The notes beneath the pieces were generated by a model. The model worked only from the letters and a program-made list of their open reading frames with translations, was not told the DNA's origin and searched no databases. The translations under genes were made by a program, and so were the position numbers. From positions 3,067,487 to 3,131,486 of the forward strand of contig JAJEKV010000049.1 of assembly GCA_021234155.1 (NCBI GenBank): 64,000 nucleotides of DNA, written 5' to 3'. Below, in pieces: positions 22,750 through 34,220 of this stretch. This DNA comes from Isoetes taiwanensis (taxonomy: Eukaryota > Streptophyta > Lycopodiopsida > Isoetales > Isoetaceae). How positions within the stretch are numbered: the first letter of the stretch is position 1; every line of letters begins with the position of its first letter.

Positions 22750-25700
22750 GGATGTAATGCTGTAATTTGGGATTTAACTTTTGGAAATGGCCAATCCATC
22801 ATCGCGTGCTTTTGTTTTTGAACGGTAGACTCATTGCAGTCGTTCAAATCTTATGCAATTTTGGTCTTAGGGATTCTGACAGAGTTCTGCAATGAGGTTT
22901 TGGTTGTTCATTCGGATATTTTTTTTCCTCTGAACTATGCCATCAAAATCAATTGCATATTGGCTGGTATGTCGTTCTATAAGCAGGTAAATGTTCTTCT
23001 TCCATTTTATTTTGCCAAAAATGTAAATATTGTTTGTGTGCTGAGATTTTGCAGCTTAGTAGGATCACCAACAGCAAAAGGACAAAGGAATGGAAACGAC
23101 AGAACTGGCAAGGGCAGGACATTTTGTAGTGTCTGGTAACTTGGCTCATAGGTCTGCGCCATGGCTCCTTTGGCATGCCTTCTTTCTTCTTCTTATTACT
23201 TCTCTTCGTTGCAGGTGCATAGACGGGAGCAATGGTAGTTGCAAAACTTATGGCTTGATCTTCCAACTGCAGAAAGCACTTATGGCAGTCAGCAAAGCAT
23301 GGGAATTGACATAAGGCACTCGAGAAACGGTGCATCTTTTCTTGCTTCATCTTTCCATTGTGTCTTTTTTGATAGGGTAGCTTTCTTTCTCTCATACTTA
23401 ATATTACGTAGAAAATGATTTGCATTCGCATCATTGCATCTCTTTCTTTCATGTTTGATTTAAACATGTTTAAGGTATACAATATGAAGTTGCCTCCATG
23501 AAAAATGCCAATAACAACTCTCTGTTTTGCGAGTGCTGAGAGTGGATGGTTCGTTCATCTTTTTGGTTGGATGGGCCAGATGCCAACACTTTAATCCAAT
23601 TTGTTCAAGACATTGCAGTTGTTGGAGCTCTATCTCTTGCGATGGGGATGACAACTAGGTACATATCCTCTTAGACCAATGAGGTCTATCCCCTTAAACC
23701 CTATATTCTAGAACATTACATACCTACAACTGCCTTTGTCTATGAGCACTAGCCTTGATTGTTTGTTCATCCTTCATGTTAATCTTTACATGCGCTTCTC
23801 GCTAGCCGATATTTCTATTTTAAAGGACTCGCTGATGGCATAATTTTTATGAGTCTACATTTATCTGAAGTTGTGTTGTCGCTTATTGGTTGCTTATTGA
23901 TCCTTTTACATTGGTCTATTATCGAAGCTCTATTACAGCAGAGTCTATGGTACATACATTCTCCTCAAAAGCCATCTCAGGCACTGGCCATTTTAACCAT
24001 GTGTTTTTTTTTGGTAATTTGACAAATTAACATAACCTGCAAGTTATTTATTCGATTTTTTTTGAAGTATTGTTGGTGGTTTTACTGCGTACACAGATGT
24101 ATTCAAAGTCCAAAGGGACATATCCAAAGTTCAAACATCTGCTTTATGGGTGTGCAATGGAATTGTTAACTAGTCTCACTTCTACAAATTTCTCGATCTG
24201 TTCTGGATCATGATATAATATCATAAAGATATGGTGACCTTGCAAATATTTGTATTATGCTGAATTAGCCAGCAGGCGAAGGTACTTAAAGGCATAGAGC
24301 AAGTACTTTCTTTACTTTTTTCATTTCTTTCTTATTAAATGTAGGCTTTGGAAACCACAACCTTGGCCATTCTGAGTGGAAGTCCTACTATATTTAGTAA
24401 GGAAGGGTTATAAAGTGCAGAGGTTGTTGTGTATTTGTTTTACTGCTTTAAAACAGTACATTGGAATTCAGTTTGAGTTGGATTTACCTCATACAATTTT
24501 CAAAACGGTTTGGAAGATGATTCTTATAATGAGTACGGATTGGATGTATGCACACCACACTTGGCCTAGATAAGGAATATACTAAAATCTTGGGTTCTTG
24601 AAATAGCCAGGTGAGAGCCTTCAACATGGCTTATTTTGCATTCATGGAGTATTTTTAACTATTTGCTAATTTTGCATTTATGGACTTGAAGGCCAAGACT
24701 ATGCTGAAGTACTGGTGAGATTTGACAACAATAATGTTTTAGCCAACAGATTTAGCCATATAAGTTGAATGCATGTGTATTTCAAATGCGGTGTGCCCAC
24801 TAAAGTCCTTTTTTATTATGCCCCATTGTTAGGCATTACTGGTATGCACATGTTCAAATTATTTATTTTAACATATCGTTACCCCATCAATGCAACATCA
24901 TCCAAAAAAACATAAAGGCATGGTTGTAACGATCCAATTCGTCTTAGTTCTAACGAAGGTGCAAAGCACTAAACTCGATCATGTTTACATCGCAACATTA
25001 TTTTGCAATCCATCTTGCAAATCCATTGCATATGAGCTAATTTTATGCAAGTAGGAGCCTAGAGTTTAACGACTTGATTCTAGAAAAAACTCACTCATGT
25101 ACAAGGGTGCAATGATAATGAAATTGGAACAATTGAGTAGCACAAAGGTTGCAAACATGAAGATAGCTATAGAAACTCATTGTATGGTAGGTAGTTATTC
25201 ACATTCATTGCGCAACAATTTCTCGCAACGCATTCATACTTTGTTGATTTACTAGCTTCATTCTATTCCTTTCTTATCGATCGGTGAACAATAAAAACAA
25301 TTCATGAGGCCCAAAACACAATTCATGAAGCCAAAAAAAAATCTAAAGGGCAAAAATGCATGTGAAATATCTTTAACAACGTTTACGTGAGATATTACAA
25401 GCATTGGCTGCTAAAAGAAGTGAAATCTAGAGATTCAAATTGTAATATATTACATATTCAAGTTGTAATATGTTACAACCATTGGACGCTATAAGAGCTT
25501 GAAATCTAGCGATTCAAATTGTAAATGTTAAATGTATTTGTTGTTGGAGCTTTTCTGCTTTGTTTAGCAAGCTTGCATTTGTTTGCATATGAACTTTGAA
25601 AAATTATAAATTCTTGCCTTGATACGATGTTATTTGTAGCATTTCAAGCATTCCAAGCATATCAGACCCTTTTGATTTCCAAGTACTCCTAGAATAACCA

Positions 25701-26321
25701 CTTCTACAATTCCATCGTCCAGCGCATGATAACGGTGCACATCTGTTGTTGCGTAGGGTTTGTTAATTGCATCTTGATAGATACTTGGTGGGGACTATTG
25801 CATAAGTAGTTGCAGAGTTGTCAGATCGTTACATGGCAGCTATTAAAGGGTTCTCACATTGAATCGCATAAGGGTAGAGAGCATGATCTAGAAAGACAAG
25901 TTGGGTTTATTTTAGCATGCTTGATATTACAAGGCTTTCCAATGCTAGAGTCCATTATATACCACACATGTAATTGGAGGATACTACAAGTGCAAGATAT
26001 CCCATTTATTGTTAGGATTACTATTGGGGTATACTATGAGGTGTAGTTACTTTAGATAGATTCCAAATATTAGTACAAAGATTGAAATAAAAAATTACTT
26101 TCTGGTTGGGTATACATGAAGAAGTAAGTGATTGTACGTTGTGATATGTGTGTCATATAGCCATTTCAGTAATTCAATGTGTGTGCGACTTATTTTGCTA
26201 CTTGAAGGTCTCATTTTTTCAGAAGTTGACATTCACAAGCAACTCCAATCATTTTGGACACTCTAAGATTTATTTGAACAACTCCAATTTATGCATGATT
26301 TGAGTTGACATGTAGTTATTT
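22750..26321. other. No supportable gene
   Basis: Mostly AT-rich DNA with scattered short frames (for example 22834-23139 and 22949-23482) that lack recognisable domains or conserved splice structure. 25394-25445 and 25472-25525 are an imperfect ~53-bp direct repeat (ATTGG(C/A)(T/C)GCTA and GAAATCTAG(A/C)GATTCAAATT). Some or all of this may be the body of the Helitron-like elements whose ends lie at 26353 and 26895, but no 5' TC terminus could be fixed. Confidence 0.5.
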
Positions 26322-26353
26322 AGGCGCGGCAATGCCAGGCACCCATTTACTAG
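26322..26353 (+). mobile_element. Degenerate Helitron-like 3' end
   Basis: AGGCGCGGCAATGCCAGGC followed by ACCCATTTACTAG. This is the same plan as the better end at 26866-26895 (GC-rich hairpin, ~10 nt, CTAG). The stem has mismatches and the next base is G instead of T, so this is an old or truncated end. Confidence 0.5.
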
Positions 26354-26865
26354 GAGAAGTAAATGCATTTCACTTTTATCTCGGTTAAGATGTTATTTGT
26401 AGGAGAAGTGAAGATACCATATGAGCATTCAACAAAGTACAACATTAGGGCCTTGGTGATGTGCGCCACGTGGAGATGCATATTTAGAGTTCCATCATGA
26501 ACTAAACTACGCCAATGAACCAGGACAATATTTTGTGTTTTGCATTTTTGTACCCATTTTTTGTTGATGTACTTAAGTACTTCTGAGAGTGAAATTTTGA
26601 GCATAAGTTTTGGATCTGTCTTTCTCATTTGTCCTTAGAAGTAAATTAATTGCCCCCCACATTGTTTATAAAGTACCATTTTCTCTAGTGAAAGCCATAA
26701 ATGCAAAGTTAATACATTGATACTGTCATTAGGCAATTTCAATAACAAAAATAATTACAAAAGCAAATAATGCCCATTCCTGCAAAGATCAAGATGTGTT
26801 TACTATTGACAAAAGTTGCACATGTGGACGTTAAAGGCCGACTAAAAATATATGCGACGACATTA

Positions 26866-26895
26866 GCCCGGCAACGCCGGGCGCACGTTTACTAG
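26866..26895 (+). mobile_element. Helitron 3' terminus
   Basis: A perfect hairpin GCCCGGC-AAC-GCCGGGC (26866-26882), then GCACGTTTACTAG with host T at 26896. A short hairpin about 10 nt before CTRR and insertion before T are the defining 3' features of Helitrons. The 5' end was not found, and no Rep/helicase coding sequence is visible upstream, so the element is probably non-autonomous. Confidence 0.75.
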
Positions 26896-28242
26896 TAAGT
26901 ATTAAACTAGATTCTATAAAGACACTTTAAAAAGCGTTAAGGGTTCGCGCCGCGAAACATTGAACACAACAAATTATTCTAAAAACTTGCTAGGCAAGGA
27001 CACTGTAAAAAGCTTCAAAGTTTTGCGGCTGCAAATCTCTGATTCAAACAATGATCCTTGAAGCTAAACAAGAATGCTCTAAATAGCTACAAAGACTCGG
27101 GACCATGAATTCTCTAAAACTCTACCTTTAAAAGATTATTCAGCAAAGCTTCTAAGGATCGTGCACGATTCTCTGAAGCTCCACATTAGAAAATATATGT
27201 GCATGTATTGTACCGCATGCATCTGTGGTCAGACACAAGATTTGTGGCGAAGAAGTCTGCCCAATGCTGATTGCACGGGTTAGGTTGCAAGGTCTGAATG
27301 ATGTTGAGGTCCATGGTGTAAACCGCATTTACTTCATCAAACGGTGTTGCCCAGTATCGGCGCTTGCCTTGTGTTTACCATAGCTTGCGGCGAGGAGAAT
27401 CCATGGAGCCAGGCTATGTGGCTGGGAGATAGTTGAGGCAAAGGCAAAGGCGATGGAGGAGGCTAAACTTAAAATCGAAGGGACAAGAAGTGAGAAGGGA
27501 AGGAGGGGTTACTTAGGCCCAGATTCCACTGGGCCGGCAGTTGTTGTGAGGACAAATCGATGAGCAACAAATAAGCAACTGACGCCGCTGTTGGGATTCC
27601 ACTGCAGGGTGGAAATTTCTGAGGTGGAGTCAGTTACAAGAAATTTTTGTGACGGGGGATGTTGCCCGGCAGATGGCTGGCAGATGCAGGAAAACTTGCC
27701 AGCTAAGCTGAGAAAGCTTCAATCTGAAAACTACCTTCGATTTCTGTGGAATGCTGATTCCGGCACTTTGGATGAAACAACCTGGTATTTGTTGCAAGCA
27801 AGATTAAAATCTGACGGCCTTGTGGAATCTGGGCCTTAGTATGCTAACATTACGGTGGACGTCAGCAATTGACTAACAAATTTAATAATTTATTCAAAAT
27901 TCAATTTAGATCATCAAACAACAATAGCAATTCAAGAGGTTATCATGACAATCCTATGCTACATAATGGTCTTTGTAGTTTTAATTGCTTCAAATCGAAT
28001 GGCTAGGATTTGGATAAGCTTTGAGGCCTGTGATCTAAGACTATATGCATGGCTTGACACCAAAGCATGATATGTGGTTAGGATGAGGACATGACCAAAT
28101 ATGTTATTTGGTTAGAATCATGAATATTACAGAATGGAAGTAAAATAAGTCATTTACATTTTATCTCAAAAATATTTACATGGCACAAAATTGTCTCTAC
28201 TATCTATAGTAGGTTCATTAGGGTTGTGTAAGATAGTGCAGG
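26896..28242. other. No supportable gene
   Basis: Unique-looking sequence. A short plus frame at 27591-27839 has no recognisable domain. 28200-28242 is the 3' flank of the split EXORDIUM-like gene. Confidence 0.5.
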
Positions 28243-28832
28243 CTATGGGGAAGGATATGCACAGCTGCTGGTAGACGGATCCCATAAGGCAGGCAAAAGA
28301 AATGCTCTGCTTCCTATGCCCCAAGCATTGAAGCTGGCTCCGGTTTTTTTATCTGCCATCAGATCTCCTGGATAACCAGAGTAAGCTCCCTTTCCAAATA
28401 TGCCTGTGCAAGCTGTAGCAGCTTCTAATGGGGCTTTAGCATCTCCCTGATAATATCCATTGGTGAAAGGATTTGTGGCAGTCCCAGCAACTATGGTAGC
28501 AATGTTTATGATCATTCCGTCAATACCCACATCTCCATTTGGTGCAATTAGTGGCTTTGTATCAGGCCCAAAATAATTCTTGGCGCTTGCAAACGGCCAT
28601 GCGCATTTCCCAGGGCATTGGGTTGCAGAATTTCCAACCCAAGCATATGGAATTGCTTGCTTTTTTCCCCTTTTTATTGCAGAATGTGAAGCACATGTTT
28701 GCACACAAAAGCCTTCTACATTCACATCATCAGAAGTGAGGAGCAGATACAGAACATTTGATCCTCCAGCAAAAGGCTTAGAATTGGATGCCTTCTTTAC
28801 CAGATTCTCCACATCCACCTTCTTCAGATTCT

Positions 28833-29097
28833 TGTAGGAAGGCAGCCTGCACGTGGCACAATATCTTAGACCCAGATGGAGGGTCAGAACTGAACCGTTC
28901 AGGGGGAAACCTCAGCGGCCAGATGCATGCAAAGATGATAGGCTCTTGGGGATAAAGGTAGTGCCTGTAAGCGGGATAGGGAGTAGTCCGGAGGTACAGA
29001 AGCCAGTTGATCGGCGGCATATCATACTGGTCGCTTGGGCTCTCGAAGCTGCTTGGGCTGTCGGAGATCGCTGGCAGCGGAGATCAATTTGCTTTCA
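28833..29097 (+). repeat. Left LTR of the copia element
   Basis: 265 bp, TGTAGGAAGG...GCTTTCA, identical base by base by eye to the right LTR. It should contain the element promoter, but no clear TATA box is obvious. An open frame crossing the LTR is chance. Confidence 0.97.
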
Positions 29098-29098
29098 G

Positions 29099-29110
29099 TG
29101 GTATCAGAGC
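29099..29110 (+). other. Primer-binding site (tRNA-iMet type)
   Basis: TGGTATCAGAGC, one base after the LTR end. This is the standard 12-nt complement of initiator tRNA-Met used by plant copia elements. Confidence 0.95.
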
Positions 29111-29117
29111 TAGCAAA

Positions 29118-29690
29118 ATGGTGAGCAGACTTGCACTCACCTATATAAACAGCGCAGAAGTGTTTGATGGTGAGATTGGATTTCAAGTCTGGAAGGTCAA
29201 GATCACTGAAGCCTTGAAGATTGACAAACTTTGGGATGTGGTTGATCCCAGCGGGAGAGGAAAGGGCAAGGCTGCTGTCAAGGTGAAATCAGAGAAAGGG
29301 GAGACCACCAAAGGGGAAGACAAGGATGAAGTTACAGATGAGGAGAAAGAAGAAAGAGCCCGGGCTATTATTATGGCAAAACTCAGTGGAGATATAATGC
29401 TGGAGATCCAAGGCAAGGCAGCAGCAGATATGTGGAGCTATTTGTTGGCAAGATTCCAGGAGCAAACCTCTTCGCAAATTGACGTGCTGGAGATGAGATT
29501 ACGAACCCTGCAGTACCGGAAAGGAGATAAGGTACAAGAATTGTTTCGAAAATTTCGGATTCTTTTCCATGATCTTGAAGGTGCTGGAGCGGCATATTCG
29601 GAACAGTCTAAGGTAAATGCTGTTGCTCGAGCTTTTCAAAGTTTTTCTAAGGATATCGCTAGATTAGTACGGACCATAAAAGACGCTTGA
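29118..29690 (+). CDS. Copia gag (capsid), ends early at a frameshift
   Basis: Starts at the ATG 8 bases after the primer site (MVSRLALTYINSAEVFDGE). It contains a copia gag core (VWKVKITEALK near residue 25; MWSYLLARFQEQTSSQ near residue 110; LRTLQYRKGDKVQELFRKF). It stops at 29688-29690. One extra A in the AAAA run at about 29679-29683 explains this, since the next frame continues directly with LDEAIEAIRTELEQEK. Copia elements normally encode gag and pol in one frame, so this is probably a mutation or a sequence error. Confidence 0.85.
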   Translation: MVSRLALTYINSAEVFDGEIGFQVWKVKITEALKIDKLWDVVDPSGRGKGKAAVKVKSEKGETTKGEDKDEVTDEEKEERARAIIMAKLSGDIMLEIQGKAAADMWSYLLARFQEQTSSQIDVLEMRLRTLQYRKGDKVQELFRKFRILFHDLEGAGAAYSEQSKVNAVARAFQSFSKDIARLVRTIKDA

Positions 29691-29692
29691 TG

Positions 29693-32600
29693 AAGCCATA
29701 GAGGCTATCAGAACTGAGTTAGAACAAGAGAAGCTTGGAGAAGAAGTTCAGCACCTGCAGGTGAAGGAGCAAGAAGAGGATTGTCCGGTGGCGTTATATA
29801 CAGGTGAACGAAGTGATCGTGGACGAGGCCGTGGAAGAGGCCGAGGAAGGGGGAGCCTTCAATGTTACGGGTGTGAGGAATATGGTCACATAAAAGCTGA
29901 ATGTCCGAACCGAGGAAAATGGTCCAGAGGTCGTGGATGGCGAGGCCGGGGTCGATCTTCGACAGTGGCAAGTGTAAGCGGTGAAACCGAGAAAAAGGAG
30001 GATGAGGTATCGGTTGTTGGGGCCCTTACTGATCAAGAAGTAAGTGAATCTGATTTTAAGTTTAAGCTCAAACGTGCTTTGGTAAATGCTTGTAAATCCA
30101 AATTTGGTGGAACTAATACATTGACTTTAGATTCGGGAGCTGAGGTCTCCGTAGTAAATACCTCTGGATTGCTAAAAAATGTTGAATCTAGCAAGGCATC
30201 ACGGGTGGTGCAGATGGGAAATGGAACTGAGCAGAAGATTTATGGACAAGGAGAACTAGAGTTAATGCTTAAGGATCAATCTGTTCTCAGCGTACCGGAT
30301 GCATTGTACACCCCCGGGATGCTCTTTAATTTGGTATCGGTTGCAAACATTGTTGATAGTGATGTTGAGTTACTATTTCATAAGCGTGGATGTAGTTTTT
30401 TCAAAAATGGTGTGAAAGTATTTGAAGCACAGAGGAATGGGAATTTATTTCAATTAGACTTGCAGACCATTAATAAAGTGTCCTTGTTGGATGATATATG
30501 CATTTGGCATCTAAGATTAGCACATGTCAATTACAATAGCATCAAGATTGCAAAAAGGCACAATTTATTGAATGATTTGAATTTTGGAAATGAGAATCAT
30601 GGAATATGCGAAGCGTGTATGCTTGGCAAGCAGAGTAGGTTACCCTTCAAACACAAGGGGAGGCGTGCAGAAAAATTGTTAGAGTTAGTACATTCTGACG
30701 TTTGTGGGCCTATGCAGGTGCAAAGCCTAGGTGGCAAACATTACTTTGCCACGTTTACTGATGATTTTTCTCGACGTACTAAATGCTATTTTCTCAGGTC
30801 CAAGGACGAAGTGTTTAGTGCTTTTAAGCTTTTTGCTGCGGAAGCAGAGCGGGGAACATCCTCGCAAATAAAGTGTTTAAGAACAGACTTGGGAGGAGAA
30901 TATAGGTCGGGAGAGTTTGTCAAATTTTGTCAGATGCGTGGGATCAGAAGGCAGCTCACGTGTAGATACACGCCGCAACAAAATGGGGTCGCAGAACGAA
31001 AAAACAGAACCATCATGAATGCGGCAAGATGCATGTTGAAACATGCAGGTTTGCCGAATCATTTTGGGGGGAAAGCAGTTGCAGCTGCTTGTTATATACA
31101 AAACAAAGCGCCGCCTTCTTTGGGATTGATGGAGCCGTGCGGAAGAAGTATGGACAGTGTCAAAAGCAAATCTGTAAGGAGATTGAAAGTCTATGGATGC
31201 CTTGCATACATGCTAATCCCCTGAAGAGCTCGGGAGAAAACTTGACGGACGGGGAGCTTGTGCACGTTTTAGTAGGATATGATGAGGAAACTAATGGGTA
31301 CAATTTGTATGATCCCCGTTTTCGGGAAGATATACATAAGCGAGGGATGTAGTATTTGATGAGGGGTATTGTACAAGAACGGGGAGAGATCTTGGCAAGT
31401 TCGAAAAGGAAGAATGGGTGCCATTGGATTACATTGAAGGTGATGACCATAAGCCAGATCAAGAGAAGAATGTGAATGAGCAAACTCAACAGTTGTCAAT
31501 TGATGATGAGATAATTGACCTTGAGTCAGATGAAGTGCATGAGGTCTTGGAGACAGAAAGTGCACCTCATACACCGGAAAATGTGCATCAGGAGGTGCAT
31601 GAGGCCGTGGAAGCCGATAGTGCACCGGAAGATGAACATGCAGAAGCTGCAGCTCCAGACATAGCCGTGGATCCTGAGCAAGAAACTGCAGAAGGTGATA
31701 GAGTTCCACAGGCTAGAACGCAGGGTCGTCGTAGTGAAGTAGAGCGTTTAACATCAGAACTGCCCTTTGACACTGAACAATATGGCCGAAAAAAGAGGGT
31801 TCCAAAGCCAAGAGTAATATCATGTGTTGTGGAGCCAAAGACGGTTGAGCAAGCAATGGCAAGACCAGATGCTGAGAAGTGGGAAGAAGCAATAAAAAGT
31901 GAGCTCAAATCCTTTGAACAGACAGGTACATATGAATTAGTAACAAAGCCAAAGAATAAAAATATTGTTGGTAGCAAGTGGCTTTTTAAAATTAAGAGAA
32001 ATGCAGATGGATCTGTTGAAAGATATAAGGCACGTTTGGTTGCAAAGGGGTATACGCAGGAGGCAGGAGTAGATTACAAAGATACTTTCTCACCCATTGT
32101 GAAGTTAACCAGCATAAGAGCATTGATGGCCCTAGCAGTGCAAAGGAACATGGATATGGAACACATGGATGTCAAAACTGCCTTCCTGAATGGAGATCTG
32201 GAAGAGGAAATATTTATGGAGCAGCCAGAGGGGTATGAACAGGGCATTAATATGGTTTGTAAATTGAAAAAGGCAATATATGGTTTGAGGCAAGCCTCAA
32301 GGCAGTGGTACTTGTGTATGAACAGATTTCTTACGTCCATTGGGTTTATAAAACTTAAAACAGAAGGGAACTTGTATATGTGGAAAGAGGAAAATAAATG
32401 CTTGTTGATGGCATTATATGTAGATGATTGTGTCATTGTTAGCAATGACAGATCTTGGCTTGATAAATGCAAGGCATTGCTAAAAAGTAGGTTCCAGATG
32501 ACTGATTTGGGAGAACTCAAGAAATTATTGGGAATGGAGGTCAGAAGAGATAGAGTGAAGGGGGAACTATTCCTCACTCAAGAACAGTACATTAAAAAGA

Positions 32601-33391
32601 TGCTGAATAGGTTTCGGATGCAGGATTGTAACCCTGCAAAGACTCCCATGGCGCCTGGACTGAGAATTAGCAGCAACATGTGTCCTAAATCAGCAGAAGA
32701 AGAAAAGGAAATGAAACGAAAACCCTATCGTGAATTAGTTGGCAGCTTGTTGTATGCTGCAAATTGCACTAGGCCGGATATCACCTATGCTGTGAATTTA
32801 CTTAGCAGATTTAACAATAACCCAGGAGTACAGCATTGGGTTGCAGCTAAGCGAGTCTTGAGATATCTAAAGGGAACAATGAATCATGGCATCCACTTCA
32901 CACAGAAGGGTAGCGGACTAGTTGGATATGCTGATGCTGACTGGGGAGGAGACATAGATGACAGAAAATCCACATCCGGATATATATGCAAAATCGGGGA
33001 TACAGCCATTTCTTGGGCGAGCAAAAAGCAAGAGTGTGTAGCGAAGTCAAGTGCAGAAGCGGAATATGTAGCATTGTCATTAGCAGCATCAGAAATTGTG
33101 TGGCTGCGAAGAATGCTGAAAGAATTAGGATGTGCGAGTAAGAATGCAACTGTACTTTATTGCGATAACAAAAGTGGAGTTGCCATGAGCAAAAATCCCA
33201 CCTGTCATTCCAGAACGAAACACATAGAGATACATCATCACTTTGTAAGAGATGAAGTTGAGAAGGGAGAAATCGAAGTAAGGCACATTCCCAGCGACAT
33301 GCAACAGGCAGACATGCTTACAAAGGCATTAACTGAGCCCAAATTGAACTTGGCTAAACAACAAGTAGGAGTATTAAATTGTGCAGGCTGA
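29693..33391 (+). pseudogene. Copia pol: protease, integrase, RT and RNase H with frameshifts
   Basis: The first open part runs to 31224: zinc knuckle CYGCEEYGHIKAEC, arginine/glycine-rich linkers, protease LDSGAEVSVV, integrase zinc-binding (WHLRLAH...CEACMLGK) and catalytic core (HSDVCGP, RTDLGGEY, QQNGVAERKNRT). 31110-31420 contains several frame changes in the integrase C-terminal region (VGYDEETNGYNLYDP in another frame). The second long frame 31418-33391 (657 codons) has an acidic linker, RT (WLFKIKRN, VKTAFLNGDLEEEIFMEQPE, YVDDCVIV) and RNase H (YADADWGGD, KSSAEAEYVALS, YCDNKSGVAMSKNP, TKHIEIHHHF), ending nine bases before the right LTR. RT and RNase H look intact; integrase is broken. 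Confidence 0.92.
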
Positions 33392-33400
33392 GGGGGAGAT
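33392..33400 (+). other. Polypurine tract of the copia element
   Basis: GGGGGAGAT directly before the right LTR, the usual place and composition for priming plus-strand DNA. Confidence 0.85.
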
Positions 33401-33665
33401 TGTAGGAAGGCAGCCTGCACGTGGCACAATATCTTAGACCCAGATGGAGGGTCAGAACTGAACCGTTCAGGGGGAAACCTCAGCGGCCAGATGCATGCAA
33501 AGATGATAGGCTCTTGGGGATAAAGGTAGTGCCTGTAAGCGGGATAGGGAGTAGTCCGGAGGTACAGAAGCCAGTTGATCGGCGGCATATCATACTGGTC
33601 GCTTGGGCTCTCGAAGCTGCTTGGGCTGTCGGAGATCGCTGGCAGCGGAGATCAATTTGCTTTCA
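33401..33665 (+). repeat. Right LTR of the copia element
   Basis: 265 bp, identical by eye to the left LTR. Followed at 33666-33670 by ATTCT, the second copy of the target duplication. Confidence 0.97.
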
Positions 33666-34043
33666 ATTCTTTCCAAGGGAGTATGCATCAGATGACTCTG
33701 CCCCCAATTTCACAGATTCAAGAACAGATTTCCCTGCAGCATCTTTGTAGCCAGCAGTTCTTTTCCACCACGAACTAACAGAGGGGGTTTTCTTATCTAC
33801 CGATGAAAATGATGCCAGAAAATCTTTGACAATAGCCCGTTGAGCAGGAGTGAAGGAGCCATACCATATGAGATAAACATTGAGGGTTCCTTTGCCAGAC
33901 AAAAGGGGGCCTTTGTGGTAATTAAGCACCACAGAAGGCTGCTGCACAAGCTCGGTTAGATGGCGATGGTGAGAAGGTCTGGCATTTGAGAGCAAAACAG
34001 AGGCGCATAACAGAGCAGCAGAAAGAAGAATTCGAAAGCCCAT

Positions 34044-34220
34044 TTTGCAAATGGATTCGATTTTGCAAATGGCAAAGAGATATATCTAGACCAAGTAAGG
34101 CGCACGATTTCCTGGCTTGAGAAACGAAGGGACGAGCCCGCCATTTTATAGTGAAGCTGAAGCTGCAACGTGGGTTCCATACCCAGCTGTAATTTACAAG
34201 ACGTGGAGTCAACACTCTTT
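34044..34220 (-). promoter_or_regulatory. Promoter and 5' UTR of the split EXORDIUM-like gene
   Basis: On the gene strand a TATA box, TATAAA, lies at 34150-34145, about 105 bp before the start codon. Upstream GACTCCACGTCTTGTAA and GGAACCCACGTTGCAGCTTC resemble the promoter of the intact relative (CCACGTCA, GAAGCTTCAATG), including ACGT cores. Just before the start, CATTTGCAAAATCGAATCCATTT-type sequence is partly duplicated. Confidence 0.75.

Larger units (their letters stand above)
28833..33665 (+). mobile_element. Ty1/copia LTR retrotransposon, full length and very young
   Basis: 4833 bp with 265-bp LTRs (28833-29097 and 33401-33665) that are identical by eye, starting TGTAGG and ending TTTCA. 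Target duplication ATTCT lies at 28828-28832 and 33666-33670. The tRNA-iMet-type primer site is at 29099-29110 and the polypurine tract just before the right LTR. Domain order is gag, protease, integrase, RT, RNase H, which defines copia. Coding frames carry a few single-base shifts despite the identical LTRs. It lies antisense to the EXORDIUM-like gene it disrupts. Confidence 0.97.
28243..34043 (-). pseudogene. EXORDIUM-like (PHI-1 family) gene split by a copia element
   Basis: The coding sequence lies at 34043-33666 (126 codons) and 28827-28243 (194 codons plus stop), separated by the copia element and one copy of its 5-bp target duplication. Without these the reading frame is 963 nt, the same length as the intact relative at 60160-61122, with no stop or shift in either half. 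The N-terminus is a signal peptide (MGFRILLSAALLCASVLLSNA). The mature part has the PHI-1/EXORDIUM motifs YHKGPLLSG, YLIWYGSFTPAQR, CVQTCASH, YAWVGNS and CPGKCAWPFA. The family is apoplastic and linked to cell expansion and to phosphate- or brassinosteroid-responsive growth. Intronless, like the relative. The insertion falls after codon 126 and must abolish the normal product. Confidence 0.95.

Noticed and set aside
22949..23482. 177-codon minus-strand frame
   Set aside because: Cysteine-rich but with no recognisable domain, no splice context and no relative in the window; not reported as a gene.
28853..29113. 86-codon frame in the copia LTR, repeated in the right LTR
   Set aside because: Lies wholly in the LTR and ends at the primer site; LTRs of this size are non-coding.
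29678..29695. Programmed frameshift between copia gag and pol
   Set aside because: Copia elements normally use one frame; a single extra A in an AAAA run is simpler, and other plain indels occur downstream.
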